A stretch of DNA of 64,000 bases from Anaerolineaceae bacterium. Lineage in GTDB: Bacteria; Chloroflexota; Anaerolineae; Anaerolineales; Anaerolineaceae. The stretch covers positions 27,105-91,104 of the forward strand of contig JAENZI010000012.1 of assembly GCA_016841365.1 (NCBI GenBank), read 5' to 3'. This document shows, piece after piece, positions 18,843-27,795 of the stretch (positions are counted from its first letter, which is position 1; every line of letters begins with the position of its first letter). The notes below the pieces were generated by a model. It was not told the DNA's origin and ran no database searches. It was given only the letters and a program-made list of their open reading frames with translations. The translations under genes were made by a program, and so were the position numbers.

Positions 18843-19493
18843 ATGGAAATTACCTGGCACGGACATTCTTGTTTTCGGATCAATGAGCGCGGTATGGCAG
18901 CGGTTGTAACAGACCCTTATGACCCACAGGTTGTGGGGTTTGACCCCGGCAAGCTCAGGGCGGAAGTGGTTACGGTTAGCTGCAGCAAACCGGCGCATAA
19001 CTACACAAAAGCGATCCGCGGATCGGCCTTTGAAATCACCGGCCCTGGCGAATATGAAGTGGGCGGTGTGTTTATCACGGGTGTGAGGATTAACGGCAGT
19101 AAGAAGAAAAATGCCGAGGATGATACCCGAAATACCATTTATGTGATTGATTATAACGGCCTGAAAATCGCTCATTTGGGAGAGTTAAATAACGTCCCAA
19201 CACAAACTGAGGTTGAAGGTCTGGGAGAAGTCAATATTGCCCTGGTGCCGGTTGGCGGAAGGACCAGCCTGAACGCGGCAAAAGCGGCTGAAGTCATCAG
19301 CCTGCTTGAACCCAGCATTGTCATCCCCATGCACTATAAGGTTAAAGATTCAGTTATGCCTTTGGACTCTCTCTCAAAATTCTTAAAGGAAATGGGTTTG
19401 ACGGAGGTTGAAACGGAAGAATCCTTAAAATTAACCAGTACGAACGTCCTTCCTGAGGAAACACGCGTGGTGGTGCTTGATTTGAATCTGTAA
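18843..19493 (+). CDS. Metallo-beta-lactamase-fold protein with degenerate metal motif
   Basis: A 216-aa protein of the Lactamase_B_3/UlaG-like branch. The N-terminus MEITWHGHSCFRI and later ITGPGEYEVGGVFITGV, IAHLGELN and VIPMHYKV match the fold. In place of the usual THxHxDHN metal-binding motif the protein has SCSKPAHN at about residues 54-61, so two His and the Asp are missing and only the last His-Asn remains. It may bind metal differently or may not be a hydrolase. The start at 18843 was chosen because GGAGG lies 6 bases upstream. Confidence 0.8.
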   Translation: MEITWHGHSCFRINERGMAAVVTDPYDPQVVGFDPGKLRAEVVTVSCSKPAHNYTKAIRGSAFEITGPGEYEVGGVFITGVRINGSKKKNAEDDTRNTIYVIDYNGLKIAHLGELNNVPTQTEVEGLGEVNIALVPVGGRTSLNAAKAAEVISLLEPSIVIPMHYKVKDSVMPLDSLSKFLKEMGLTEVETEESLKLTSTNVLPEETRVVVLDLNL

Positions 19494-19527
19494 GCGGTAA
19501 GGTTTTTATTGTCGGAAAGATAGCGTT

Positions 19528-19830
19528 ATGAATGTAAAAGTCATTATGTCTTGGGACATTATTCCGGGGCGTGAGCAAGAATATTTTGAATTTGTAGTGC
19601 GCAGTTTTATGCCCGGAGTGCAAAAACTCGGTATGGCATTGAGTGATGCCTGGGTAACGATTTACGGGGAACACCCACAAATTTTGGTGGGGGCGGTCGT
19701 GCCTGGGCTTGAAAAGGCTGAACACATCATCTCTTCTGAAGAGTGGCAGCGCTTGAATGACCGTCTGTTGGATTTTGTTAAGAATTATGAACTCAAACTG
19801 GCACCGCTGCAGGGGGGATTTCAGTTCTGA
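19528..19830 (+). CDS. Small conserved protein, dimeric alpha/beta-barrel-like
   Basis: A 100-aa soluble protein with the strand-helix pattern and size of the ferredoxin-like dimeric barrel group (NIPSNAP/ABM-like): VKVIMSWDIIPGREQEYFEFV at the start and a central WVTIYGEHPQILVGAVV. No catalytic residues can be named. Its stop overlaps the start of mutY (TGATG), so the two are translated together. Confidence 0.6.
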   Translation: MNVKVIMSWDIIPGREQEYFEFVVRSFMPGVQKLGMALSDAWVTIYGEHPQILVGAVVPGLEKAEHIISSEEWQRLNDRLLDFVKNYELKLAPLQGGFQF

Positions 19831-20915
19831 TGTCCTTTGTTGAGCCGCTATTAGTATGGTTTCAATCAAACGCCAGGGAATTACCCTGGCGTTCTGTTCA
19901 ATCGCCCTATCGCACGTGGATCTCTGAAATCATGCTGCAGCAAACACAAGTCGAAACGGTCATCCCGTATTTTCTGCGCTGGATGGTGCGCTTCCTAGAC
20001 ATTCAAACGCTTGCTGATGCAGATGAGCAAGAGGTGCTCTCGGAATGGGAAGGGCTGGGGTATTACAGCCGGGCGCGTAACCTGCACCGGGCGGCGAAGA
20101 TCATCGTGGAAGAACTTGGCGGTCAATTGCCAAGCGCATCAAAGGTATTGCAACGCCTGCCAGGCATCGGACCATACACGGCGGCCGCGATTGCGTCAAT
20201 TGCCTTTGGTGAAGATGTCGCTGCAGTGGATGGGAATATCCGGCGAGTGCTTTCACGGTTGTTTGATGTGAGGGTGCCAGCGCGCAGCCCGGAAGGGGAG
20301 AAGTTGCTATGGGGGTTGGCGGAGGAATATCTGCCGTCGGGCAGAGCCAGTGAATACAACCAGGCGATGATGGATCTGGGCGCGACGATTTGCCTCCCCC
20401 AAAAACCTGTGTGTCAACAATGCCCGATTGCCGCGATCTGCCAGGCGCGAAAATTAGGTGTTCAGGACGAACGCCCTGTAAAGCTGCCCCGCAAGAAAGT
20501 CCCCCATCTGACGGTTACTGCCGCGGTTATTTCCCGCAGGGGTCAGGTGCTGCTCGCCCAACGCCCGAAAACCGGGCTGCTGGGAGGGATGTGGGAATTC
20601 CCGGGCGGCACCCTGGAGGAAGAGGATGCTGATTTACAGGCATGTTTGAGACGTGAGATCCTCGAAGAATTAGGCGTAAACCTTGATGTACACGCGCCTT
20701 TTGGTGTCTACCAGCATGCTTACACACATTTCAAAATTACGCTGCATGCGTTTTTGTGCAGCTTGCCCCAGGGCGAGACGCCTGAAAACTTGGAAAACGA
20801 TGACCTCCGATGGGTTGGTGTGAACGATTTAGGTGAATTCCCGATGGGCAAAGTTGACCGGCAGATCGCTGAGCGGTTGATCAGGGAGTGGGACGATGAC
20901 ATCCTATCAAGCTGA
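19830..20915 (+). CDS. mutY: A/G-specific adenine DNA glycosylase
   Basis: Removes adenine mispaired with 8-oxoguanine. The N-terminal glycosylase domain has SEIMLQQTQV near residue 30 (with the catalytic Glu). The helix-hairpin-helix LPGIGPYTAAAI is near 108 and the catalytic Asp is in AAVDGNI near 130. The iron-sulfur loop is C-x6-C-x2-C-x5-C (CLPQKPVCQQCPIAAIC). From about residue 225 there is a NUDIX-type C-terminal domain that keeps a nearly complete Nudix box (GGTLEEEDADLQACLRREIL followed by EELGV). 361 aa is normal. It overlaps pcm by 20 bases. Confidence 0.95.
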   Translation: MSFVEPLLVWFQSNARELPWRSVQSPYRTWISEIMLQQTQVETVIPYFLRWMVRFLDIQTLADADEQEVLSEWEGLGYYSRARNLHRAAKIIVEELGGQLPSASKVLQRLPGIGPYTAAAIASIAFGEDVAAVDGNIRRVLSRLFDVRVPARSPEGEKLLWGLAEEYLPSGRASEYNQAMMDLGATICLPQKPVCQQCPIAAICQARKLGVQDERPVKLPRKKVPHLTVTAAVISRRGQVLLAQRPKTGLLGGMWEFPGGTLEEEDADLQACLRREILEELGVNLDVHAPFGVYQHAYTHFKITLHAFLCSLPQGETPENLENDDLRWVGVNDLGEFPMGKVDRQIAERLIREWDDDILSS

Positions 20916-21537
20916 ACGCGAGCAGATGGTTGCCAATCAAATCGCTGCCAGAGGCATCAGCGATAAGAAGGTGCTTGAAGCCATGCGTAATGTGCCGCGT
21001 CATTTGTTTGTACCAGAGGAAGCGCACCGGTATGCTTATGCGGACAGCCCAGTCAGGATCGGCAGCGGACAAACCATATCTCAGCCGTATATCGTGGCAT
21101 TAATGACGGCGTTATTGCAAGTTGAATCACAGCATCGGGTGCTGGATGTGGGGACTGGATCAGGGTACCAAGCCGCTATCTTAGCGGAGATTGCCACTAA
21201 GGTTTACAGCATTGAGCGGCATGCGGCATTGGCGGAAGAAGCAGAAAGCAGGTTGGAGTCTTTGGGATATGAGAATGTCAGCGTGCACGTCGGTGATGGC
21301 ACACGTGGCTTGGCGCAATATGCCCCCTTTGACCGCATTGTCGTGGCAGCGGCTGCACCAAAGGTTCCTAAGGCATTGGTCGAACAGCTTGCTGATAGCG
21401 GAAGATTGGTCATCCCGGTTGGAGAGCGCTTCTCCCAACACCTCGAAGTGTGGGAGCGCACTGGCGGGGAATTAATCAAACACTCTGGCATTCCAGTGGT
21501 TTTTGTACCCCTTGTGGGTGAAAACGGCTGGGGTTAA
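20896..21537 (+). CDS. pcm: Protein-L-isoaspartate O-methyltransferase
   Basis: Repairs isoaspartyl damage in proteins using S-adenosylmethionine. The N-terminus MVANQIAARGISDKKVLEAM and NVPRHLFVPEE are typical. The substrate loop is GSGQTISQPYIVALMT, SAM motif I is VLDVGTGSGYQAAILAEI near residue 80, and VVAAAAPKVPKAL is the motif III region. 213 aa is standard. It is translationally coupled to mutY, giving a small repair operon (barrel protein, mutY, pcm). Confidence 0.95.
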   Translation: MTSYQAEREQMVANQIAARGISDKKVLEAMRNVPRHLFVPEEAHRYAYADSPVRIGSGQTISQPYIVALMTALLQVESQHRVLDVGTGSGYQAAILAEIATKVYSIERHAALAEEAESRLESLGYENVSVHVGDGTRGLAQYAPFDRIVVAAAAPKVPKALVEQLADSGRLVIPVGERFSQHLEVWERTGGELIKHSGIPVVFVPLVGENGWG

Positions 21538-21589
21538 CCAGATCATGATAATGGATCAATTATTAAGTTTTCCCATTTAGAGAACAATT

Positions 21590-22531
21590 TTAAGCGTCAT
21601 CGAACTTAGTCTGGTGATTGGGTTTGAATGATTTGCGGTTCAATAAGAGGATCACTGCCACGATAGTGATGCCCAAGCCGCCAATCATCCCGACTGGCGC
21701 CGGCCCCAGGATCAGATCTGGGTTGCCGCGGACGAATATCAGGCTCAGTGAGGCAATGCCGTTAAGTGCGCCATGGGCGATCACGGCAGGCCAGACGCTT
21801 TGTGCTTTGTATGTAACCCAGCCAAAGCTGACAGCGAGACCCAGTGTGAACCAGACCATCGCAAGCGGTCCCAAGAATGGTGCGCCAGAGTAATCAAGCC
21901 CATAGTTATAACCCATCATGATGATAGGCCAGTGCCAAACACCCCAAATCAGCCCTGTAATGATCACCGCTTTGCGCCCCCCAAAGGGCATCAGTTTGGG
22001 CTGAAGGTAGGCACGCCAGCCGAATTCTTCACCAAATGTGGGCAGGGCGTTTAACAGTGGGGCTATCAGTAGGGCTTGCAATGTTTGGATAATGACAACC
22101 AGCCAGGGGTTGATTGTGCTCACTCCGCTGGTTGCAGCTAATTGATCCTTGAGCATCGTTAACTCCGGATCGAACAATCTTGGGAAAATTAAAAAGAAGA
22201 CCACCATCCCAACAATAGTTAATAGCCCCGGCAACAACCAGGCAATCAGATAAAATAACCAGCGTCCTTTGTCAAAATGCGGCTGAAGGTATAAATTCTT
22301 CCAGCCTTCTTTGGTGACCGCACGTGTGATCAGGTTTGCCGCTGCAGGGCTGAACATGTAGGCGGTCCCCAGCAGGAGGTAGGCCAGGTTGACATCGACA
22401 CCTGCAATCGAAATGGGAGGGCTGTTTTCCAATCCGCCAGTCAGGAAAATCACCAGGGCGGTCGCCCAGGCGAATAAAAAGGCAAGAAGAACAAAGATCA
22501 AGATCCGTTTTTTTGTTAAGGCTTCAATCAT
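21590..22531 (-). CDS. CPBP-family intramembrane glutamic endopeptidase
   Basis: A polytopic membrane protein (about eight helices, 313 aa) of the CAAX-protease/bacteriocin-processing family. The catalytic motif EEFGWRAYLQP (EExxxR) lies near residue 168. The second motif is WGVWHWPIIMMG near 203 and the third VIAHGALN near 260. Target protein unknown. It is a single-gene unit convergent with pcm and divergent from the next lipoprotein. Confidence 0.88.
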   Translation of the reverse strand: MIEALTKKRILIFVLLAFLFAWATALVIFLTGGLENSPPISIAGVDVNLAYLLLGTAYMFSPAAANLITRAVTKEGWKNLYLQPHFDKGRWLFYLIAWLLPGLLTIVGMVVFFLIFPRLFDPELTMLKDQLAATSGVSTINPWLVVIIQTLQALLIAPLLNALPTFGEEFGWRAYLQPKLMPFGGRKAVIITGLIWGVWHWPIIMMGYNYGLDYSGAPFLGPLAMVWFTLGLAVSFGWVTYKAQSVWPAVIAHGALNGIASLSLIFVRGNPDLILGPAPVGMIGGLGITIVAVILLLNRKSFKPNHQTKFDDA

Positions 22532-22703
22532 GATTAAATAATCCTTGTCGTCATTTTGTCACCGTTATTATAACTGTGATCGTAAATTTTCATTTTGGTA
22601 TTTGGATACCTTAGAAATGTATTGATTAAATTTAAGATTAATGATAAATTAGATTATCAGTTGCGCATCGCTGGGGGATGAGCCTTTCCATGAGGAGGAA
22701 GAC

Positions 22704-23726
22704 ATGAAAAAAGTTTTAGTTTTGGTAATAATTTTGATTTTAACGGGGGTTCTATTGACAGCCTGCGCAGGGAATTCAGCCATTGAACAGATTATTCAAG
22801 CCACACGCATGGCGTTGATGATCCAGCAAACCAGCGAGGCAATGGGTCAATCGCAGGCACAACCTGCCCAACAGCAGCCACCAGCTGAGGTGCAAGCGCC
22901 GCTACCCACCTATACGGTCTATCCGACCTATACCAGTGCGCCACAAAACCAGGTTGGTGTGCAGGAGCAAGCGCCGACGACTGCACCAGTCCCCACAGAA
23001 GCACCTGTGACAAGCCAGTCCTTTGAGGAATGGATGGAAGACGTTGACATTCTGCTTTATGATGACATGTTGGGGATGGCTGTAACCCATCCGATTGAAA
23101 ATGCCATTGACGGCTTAGGGTTAGGTGCTAACACCGTTAATGTGGGGGATGCCATGGGTGATTTTTTGGCAAACATGAACTCTGCGACTGAGTGGGATCT
23201 GATCATTATTGGCGCAGAATCACGAAGTTCGATTTCAGGCGAGTACTTTGACGTGCTTGCCGATCAAATTGACCGGGGAAGCTCAATCGTGATTGAAATC
23301 TGGTACATCGATGATATCTCATATGGACGGATCCAGCCTGTCATGCAGCGCTGTGGGATTGCCTTTCATCGGGATTGGTGGCGCGGGACTAACTCAAACC
23401 TGAATGAATTCCTGGTTTACTTATTGGAACCTGGTGACCCGCTATTCTCACAGCCGAATACCATAGGGATGTTAATCCCTTACGACGTGATGTGGACGGC
23501 GGATGTTGGTGATACAGTGAAAATTAATGCCGGTTCGGATGCGGTTTTATTGGCTGGGTCACAGGCTAAAGAGCATAATTCCTACGGCTTGATCGCCGAA
23601 TGCCTTGACGGGCGAATGATCTGGCAGTTGTTTTCAACACACGATTATAAACATCAGGAAATGATCAATCTGTGGCAGAACTATATTTATAATGCGCTTA
23701 TGGCGCGCTATGAGTATATAAATTAA
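22704..23726 (+). CDS. Lipoprotein with Pro/Gln-rich linker and glutamine-amidotransferase-like core
   Basis: The signal peptide ends in LTAC with the lipid Cys at residue 21. A Gln/Pro/Thr-rich linker runs to about residue 110, then a globular domain of about 220 aa. The domain has an alternating strand pattern around EWDLIIIGAESRSSISGEY and SSIVIEIWYIDD, which resembles class I amidotransferase-like folds, but I see no catalytic Cys-His-Glu set. The ATG is preceded by GAGGAGGAAG. Function not assigned. Confidence 0.7.
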   Translation: MKKVLVLVIILILTGVLLTACAGNSAIEQIIQATRMALMIQQTSEAMGQSQAQPAQQQPPAEVQAPLPTYTVYPTYTSAPQNQVGVQEQAPTTAPVPTEAPVTSQSFEEWMEDVDILLYDDMLGMAVTHPIENAIDGLGLGANTVNVGDAMGDFLANMNSATEWDLIIIGAESRSSISGEYFDVLADQIDRGSSIVIEIWYIDDISYGRIQPVMQRCGIAFHRDWWRGTNSNLNEFLVYLLEPGDPLFSQPNTIGMLIPYDVMWTADVGDTVKINAGSDAVLLAGSQAKEHNSYGLIAECLDGRMIWQLFSTHDYKHQEMINLWQNYIYNALMARYEYIN

Positions 23727-23743
23727 TCAAACCGAATTTTTAG

Positions 23744-23780
23744 AAAGCACCTTCTACATTATTTTAGAAGGTGCTTTTTT
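23744..23780 (+). terminator. Bidirectional terminator
   Basis: AAAGCACCTTCT and AGAAGGTGCTTT form a 12-bp perfect stem, with T runs on the plus strand side and A runs on the other. It sits between convergent genes. Confidence 0.88.
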
Positions 23781-23782
23781 GT

Positions 23783-24955
23783 TTAATCATTATTCTTGGT
23801 GTGGAATGAGTTGATGATTTTTGAGGGAAGCAAACGAAATATGCTGCGGTAAACGTCTTGATAAGTGCGATTTCCGGCCAGCAAGTCGATGATCATCATT
23901 TGGAGTGTTGCGCTGGAATGCAGCAAGCGGACGCTGAACCCCGGGCAAGCATTGATCAGCAGTGATAGTCTTTTGGCATAGGTGAATTGGAAGGCGATTT
24001 CCGAATTGATCCTACGGGAATACACCGTTAGATCCGGAATGGCGCCGTCTAAGTAGTCGATCAGCGTCTCACCAGCGATTTTCCCGCTCAACAGGGCAGG
24101 TGTAAGTCCTTCGCCCAGCCAGGGGTCAACCAGGCTGGCAGCATCGCCAGCAAGGAGGACATTGCCTTGCTGATAGACATCGGAATTGATTCCTAGAGAG
24201 CCGGGGAAGGCTCGCAGGTCGGTGATTGAAGCCTTGCTCAGAACAGGATGCTTGTCGATGAACCGGAGGAGTTGCTGCCTGGTTGTTTTCCTTCCCGGCC
24301 GACTGCGGAATACGCCTACATTGAGATGATCGCGTTTGGGGAAGATCCATCCGTAACCAAAATGAACCGAACCGAAATCAAATGTGATCGTTTCAAGTCG
24401 GGGGTCCTTCAAGTATTCTGGGTAGGTGAGGTCCGCTTCATAAGACAGGCTGGTGAATCTTTTCTACATCAACCCGGCTTGTGATGCAACCCGGCTGTGG
24501 ACGCCGTCGGCGCCGATCAGGCAGCGACTGTGATAGACATTTTGATCGGTGCGGATATGGATTTCGTCTGCAGTCTGTTCATAAGCGATAAAACGTTCAC
24601 CCATGCGGCAGTATCCGCCTTGGTCAAGCGCTTGCTGCAGCAGAAAGGTGTCAAATTCTGGACGGTCGATCAGGTAAGCGATGGGTGCAGTGTGGGCAAT
24701 CGGCTTTACCATGCGCCCGCGTGATTGCACAAACCCCCAGCGGACGGTGCTGTGAACGACGGGGTTAATCTCAAAGGGGATATGCTTGCGGGCACGCACG
24801 GTTAACCCCCCGCCGCATACCTTCTGGCGCGGGAAGACACTTTTTTCGAGCAACAACACCTCAAAGCCCGCTTGTGCAAGCGTGTAACCAGCCATTGACC
24901 CAGCCGGCCCTGCGCCGACAATAATCACATCGTACGTCTTCACTGGTAGATCCAT
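23783..24955 (-). pseudogene. Geranylgeranyl-reductase-family FAD oxidoreductase, interrupted by one amber codon
   Basis: FAD-dependent reductase of the GGR/digeranylgeranylglycerophospholipid-reductase family. The N-terminal part (24464-24955) has VIIVGAGPAGSMAG, the CGGGL substrate motif and GADGVHS. The C-terminal part (23783-24412) has the second FAD motif LLAGDAASLVDPWLGEGL. Between them the same frame continues: after GLM comes TAG at 24464-24466, then KRFTSLSYEADLTYPEYLKD and on into the second half. Without the stop the protein would be 390 aa, the normal size. A CAG to TAG change would explain it. Either it is a recent nonsense mutation, a sequencing error, or rarely a readthrough site. 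It overlaps no other gene and is divergent from the next lipoprotein. Confidence 0.85.
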
Positions 24956-25069
24956 TCTTGCCTGTTAATATGCCTATTATATTGGCAAATTAGGATAAAG
25001 GTGGAACAAAAAGGGGAATCGGTACGTCATTTAAGTAAGATGATCAAATTAAGAAAGGAAGATAATTAG

Positions 25070-25843
25070 ATGAAGACAAAAAAGATGATTTTCGGTATGA
25101 TGCTAATCCTCGGCCTTTTACTGGCGGCATGCCAACCACCGCAAGTTGAAACGCCTCCCGCTGGAGACGACTTTATATATGGTGAAGAGGCTGTGGTTGA
25201 ATCGCTTGAGGTTGTCTTGCTTGAATCTTTTCCGGTTCAAGCGGAAGCCATTGTTGCGGGTTATCTGCCCGATGGCTGTACAGAACTGGTCGACATCACC
25301 GCGGCACTTGAGGGCAATACATTTGTACTGACCCTTGAAACACGTCGTCCAGGTGGCGATGTGGCCTGTACAGAAGCCCTGGTGCCCTTTGAGCACTCTG
25401 TAGACCTGGGCATTCAAGGCTTAGAGGCTGGCACCTACACTGTTATTGCACAGGATAAACAATCGAGTTTCACATTGGATGTAGATAATGCCCTGCCAAA
25501 TGAGGATGATGAGCAGGAGTATGTTTACGGTGAGAATATCACCGTTGAAGAAATGTCGGTTAACATCATGGAATCCTTCCCTGTGCAGGTCAGTGTGTCA
25601 TTGAGCGGCTATCTGCCCGATGGGTGCACCGAGTTGCATGAAATCACTGCAGCGCGAGAAGATCAAACCTTCACGATTGAAATCGTGACACGCCGACCCA
25701 CTGGGGATGTTGCCTGCACCATGGCAATTGAACCTTTTGAGGAGAACCTTGCCCTCGATGTGGAAGGTCTGCCTGCTGGTGAGTACACCGTCCGGTATGG
25801 GGATTTGACCCAAACCTTTACGCTTGATGTGGATAACGGCTAA
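25070..25843 (+). CDS. Lipoprotein with two tandem copies of a ~100-residue domain
   Basis: Lipobox LAAC with Cys at residue 21, then two related domains of about 100 residues each. Both copies contain ESFPVQ, GYLPDGCTEL, an ITAA stretch, TRRP-GDVACT, PFE and end FTLDVDN, so the gene contains an internal duplication. Each copy has two conserved cysteines that may pair. GAAAGGAAG precedes the ATG. No known function; likely a surface protein with a beta-sandwich fold (inference). Confidence 0.7.
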   Translation: MKTKKMIFGMMLILGLLLAACQPPQVETPPAGDDFIYGEEAVVESLEVVLLESFPVQAEAIVAGYLPDGCTELVDITAALEGNTFVLTLETRRPGGDVACTEALVPFEHSVDLGIQGLEAGTYTVIAQDKQSSFTLDVDNALPNEDDEQEYVYGENITVEEMSVNIMESFPVQVSVSLSGYLPDGCTELHEITAAREDQTFTIEIVTRRPTGDVACTMAIEPFEENLALDVEGLPAGEYTVRYGDLTQTFTLDVDNG

Positions 25844-25899
25844 GGTTGGAATAAATCAACGATAGCTGGTTAAACTTAGCCCATTATCAAAAAAATGCT

Positions 25900-25930
25900 A
25901 AAAAGACGCCCTACATAAAGGCGTCTTTTT
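25900..25930 (+). terminator. Bidirectional terminator
   Basis: AAAAAGACGCC and GGCGTCTTTTT form an 11-bp perfect stem with a 9-base loop, between convergent genes. Confidence 0.88.
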
Positions 25931-25945
25931 AGTCAGAATTCAACC

Positions 25946-26950
25946 TCAATCATCGATAACTTCCGGTTCCAACAGGCTTGGGTGGACGTTGGGTGTAATG
26001 TCATACCCGTGGTTCCGCCAAATTGAATCTGCCAGCGGTTGTGGTTTACAATGCAAACCTTGCACCTGGAAGTATTCGCATAGCCTTGCGATGTCCCGTC
26101 TAAAGATGGCATAGGCACTGCGGTTTACCCGCGGGTCAATGGCTTGTGGAAAATCGATCAGAAAGATCTCGCCTTCGAAATAAAGGATGTTGTAGGCTGA
26201 AAGGTCGCCATGTACACGCTGGTTCTCCAGCATAATCTCCACATTATGCAATACATCATCAAGTACTTGTTTGGCTTCTCGCACCGTCAGGTTGACGGTG
26301 TTGAGTGTCGGCGCCGGGAGATCGTCCCATCCAATGTATGCCATCAGGATGGCGTTATTACCACTGACATAGGGTTCGGGTAGCGCGGCGCCAGCTTTGT
26401 GCAGCATTGACATGGTCTGGAATTCGTGTTCGATCCACGAGGTGTGCAATAAGCGCATACCAAATGCGGTGCGTTGTTGAATGGCGTGCATGGCACGGTC
26501 ATCGCGGATTTCATGGCCTTCATCATCCAGGGCAATGCGCCCTTCACGGTAAAGTGAGTCGTTGCGCAATTGACGGAACTTGCGCGGCCGGTAAACCTTT
26601 GCTGCGAGGTATTGGGTTTTTGTGCTCTGGTTGCCGAGGCACTGGTAGACGGAGGCTTCTTTGCCGCCGCCTTTGATCAGCCGTAGAATGTCATCAAACC
26701 ATTGCTGGCGATAAAAATCCTGCAGTGACGCGATCAGCCACTCTAGTTCATGTTTCGAGGCGCCATAGGAGAAATTGAGTTCATTCTCCTTCTCAGCCAA
26801 TTCAAAAATTTCATCCACCTGATTGGAGGAAGGACGTTTTTTAATGGCAGTCTTCTTTCTGGTTTGTTTTTGAGGAACATTACGGATTGAAGGGATGCCA
26901 TCCAGATCTTCTAATTGTTCATACAGTTCAAAATTATTGTTCGAATGCAT
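25946..26950 (-). CDS. RIO1-family atypical serine/threonine kinase
   Basis: A 334-aa soluble protein. After a basic N-terminal ~45 residues and a helical segment, the RIO kinase core begins with the flexible nucleotide-binding strand IKGGGKEASVYQCLG. It continues with LAAKVYRP (ATP Lys) and catalytic VHGDLSAYNIL (HGDxSxxN). The metal-binding LIDFPQAIDP takes the place of DFG. RIO kinases act in ribosome maturation in archaea and eukaryotes; bacterial copies exist and their role is open. Single-gene unit. Confidence 0.9.
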   Translation of the reverse strand: MHSNNNFELYEQLEDLDGIPSIRNVPQKQTRKKTAIKKRPSSNQVDEIFELAEKENELNFSYGASKHELEWLIASLQDFYRQQWFDDILRLIKGGGKEASVYQCLGNQSTKTQYLAAKVYRPRKFRQLRNDSLYREGRIALDDEGHEIRDDRAMHAIQQRTAFGMRLLHTSWIEHEFQTMSMLHKAGAALPEPYVSGNNAILMAYIGWDDLPAPTLNTVNLTVREAKQVLDDVLHNVEIMLENQRVHGDLSAYNILYFEGEIFLIDFPQAIDPRVNRSAYAIFRRDIARLCEYFQVQGLHCKPQPLADSIWRNHGYDITPNVHPSLLEPEVIDD

Positions 26951-27043
26951 TGTTACTTAAATTTCCTTGTTGTTTAAATCACTTAACATGTGAACATCTC
27001 TGGCATACTGCCAGGCATATTCTTAATCGGTGTTTTTCTTGGG

Positions 27044-27075
27044 GGAAAAGAAAAACCACAGGCGCATGCCTGTGG
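27044..27075 (-). terminator. Terminator downstream of the MazG-like gene
   Basis: Read on the minus strand, CCACAGGC-ATGC-GCCTGTGG forms a perfect 8-bp stem followed by TTTTTCTTTT. It lies about 170 bases after the MazG-like stop. Confidence 0.75.
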
Positions 27076-27243
27076 TGATGAAAGTCAAACCTTGTTTGAG
27101 ATTATTTACATCGACCAGCAGGAGGCGCGAACAACCTATGTTTTAGAACAGCGACTAATTTATCTAACATACCAGCGACCTCCTTTCAGGGTTGTTTTAT
27201 TCAACGCCAATAAGTTTAGACGATTTTTCCTGACCTGTCAAAT

Positions 27244-27636
27244 TCAACTTTCAAGCAAGTAGGCATTTTCGCCCAGTTTTTCTTTCATTTTTTCAATCAG
27301 TGCATCATCGGGGGTGGATTTTGTCAGGCTGTACATGAAGACCGAGAGCATCATTTCACAATCGGCGACCTCTTTGCCGATATTTTCTTTGCGTATTCTG
27401 TCGTTATTTCGGGTCCAACCTTCCACGCGCGAGACAATCTCGTCTGCATGAGCACCTTCCTCACTGAAGCGCTCCAGCATTTCGATTTCCTCGTCTGTTA
27501 AATCTGGCCGGTGATGCGCGAGATAGGCTTCTGCTAACTCGCCGACCTCTGAGAGGAAGAACCATAGTGCGTCTTTAGCCTCCGGCCACTGTAGGCCGCG
27601 TGCTTGATAGTAAGATTGGATCGTTTCGATATTCAT
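27244..27636 (-). CDS. MazG-like nucleotide pyrophosphohydrolase
   Basis: A 130-aa all-alpha NTP-PPase-type protein. The metal-binding acidic motifs EVGELAEAY near residue 30 and KEVADCEMML near 88 have the E-x2-E...E-x2-D layout of MazG/dUTPase-like enzymes that hydrolyse (d)NTPs to the monophosphate. AGGAG stands 6 bases before the ATG. House-cleaning of non-standard nucleotides is the likely job. Confidence 0.75.
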   Translation of the reverse strand: MNIETIQSYYQARGLQWPEAKDALWFFLSEVGELAEAYLAHHRPDLTDEEIEMLERFSEEGAHADEIVSRVEGWTRNNDRIRKENIGKEVADCEMMLSVFMYSLTKSTPDDALIEKMKEKLGENAYLLES

Positions 27637-27795
27637 AACTGCTCCTGATTGGGCGTGATTTGAACAGGGAAATTATACCTGAGTTGTAAGGGTTGCATTT
27701 TGCGCTTTGTGGTTTTTGGGGGTGTGGTCTGGTCAAAGACCAGTATAATATTGATGATGCACAAATACCTGACCCAACGCGATTGATGACTATCG

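Noticed and set aside
24412..24466. Frameshift between the two halves of the reductase gene
   Set aside because: The two halves are in the same frame (51 bases, 17 codons, between the stop and the next open stretch), so it is a nonsense codon.
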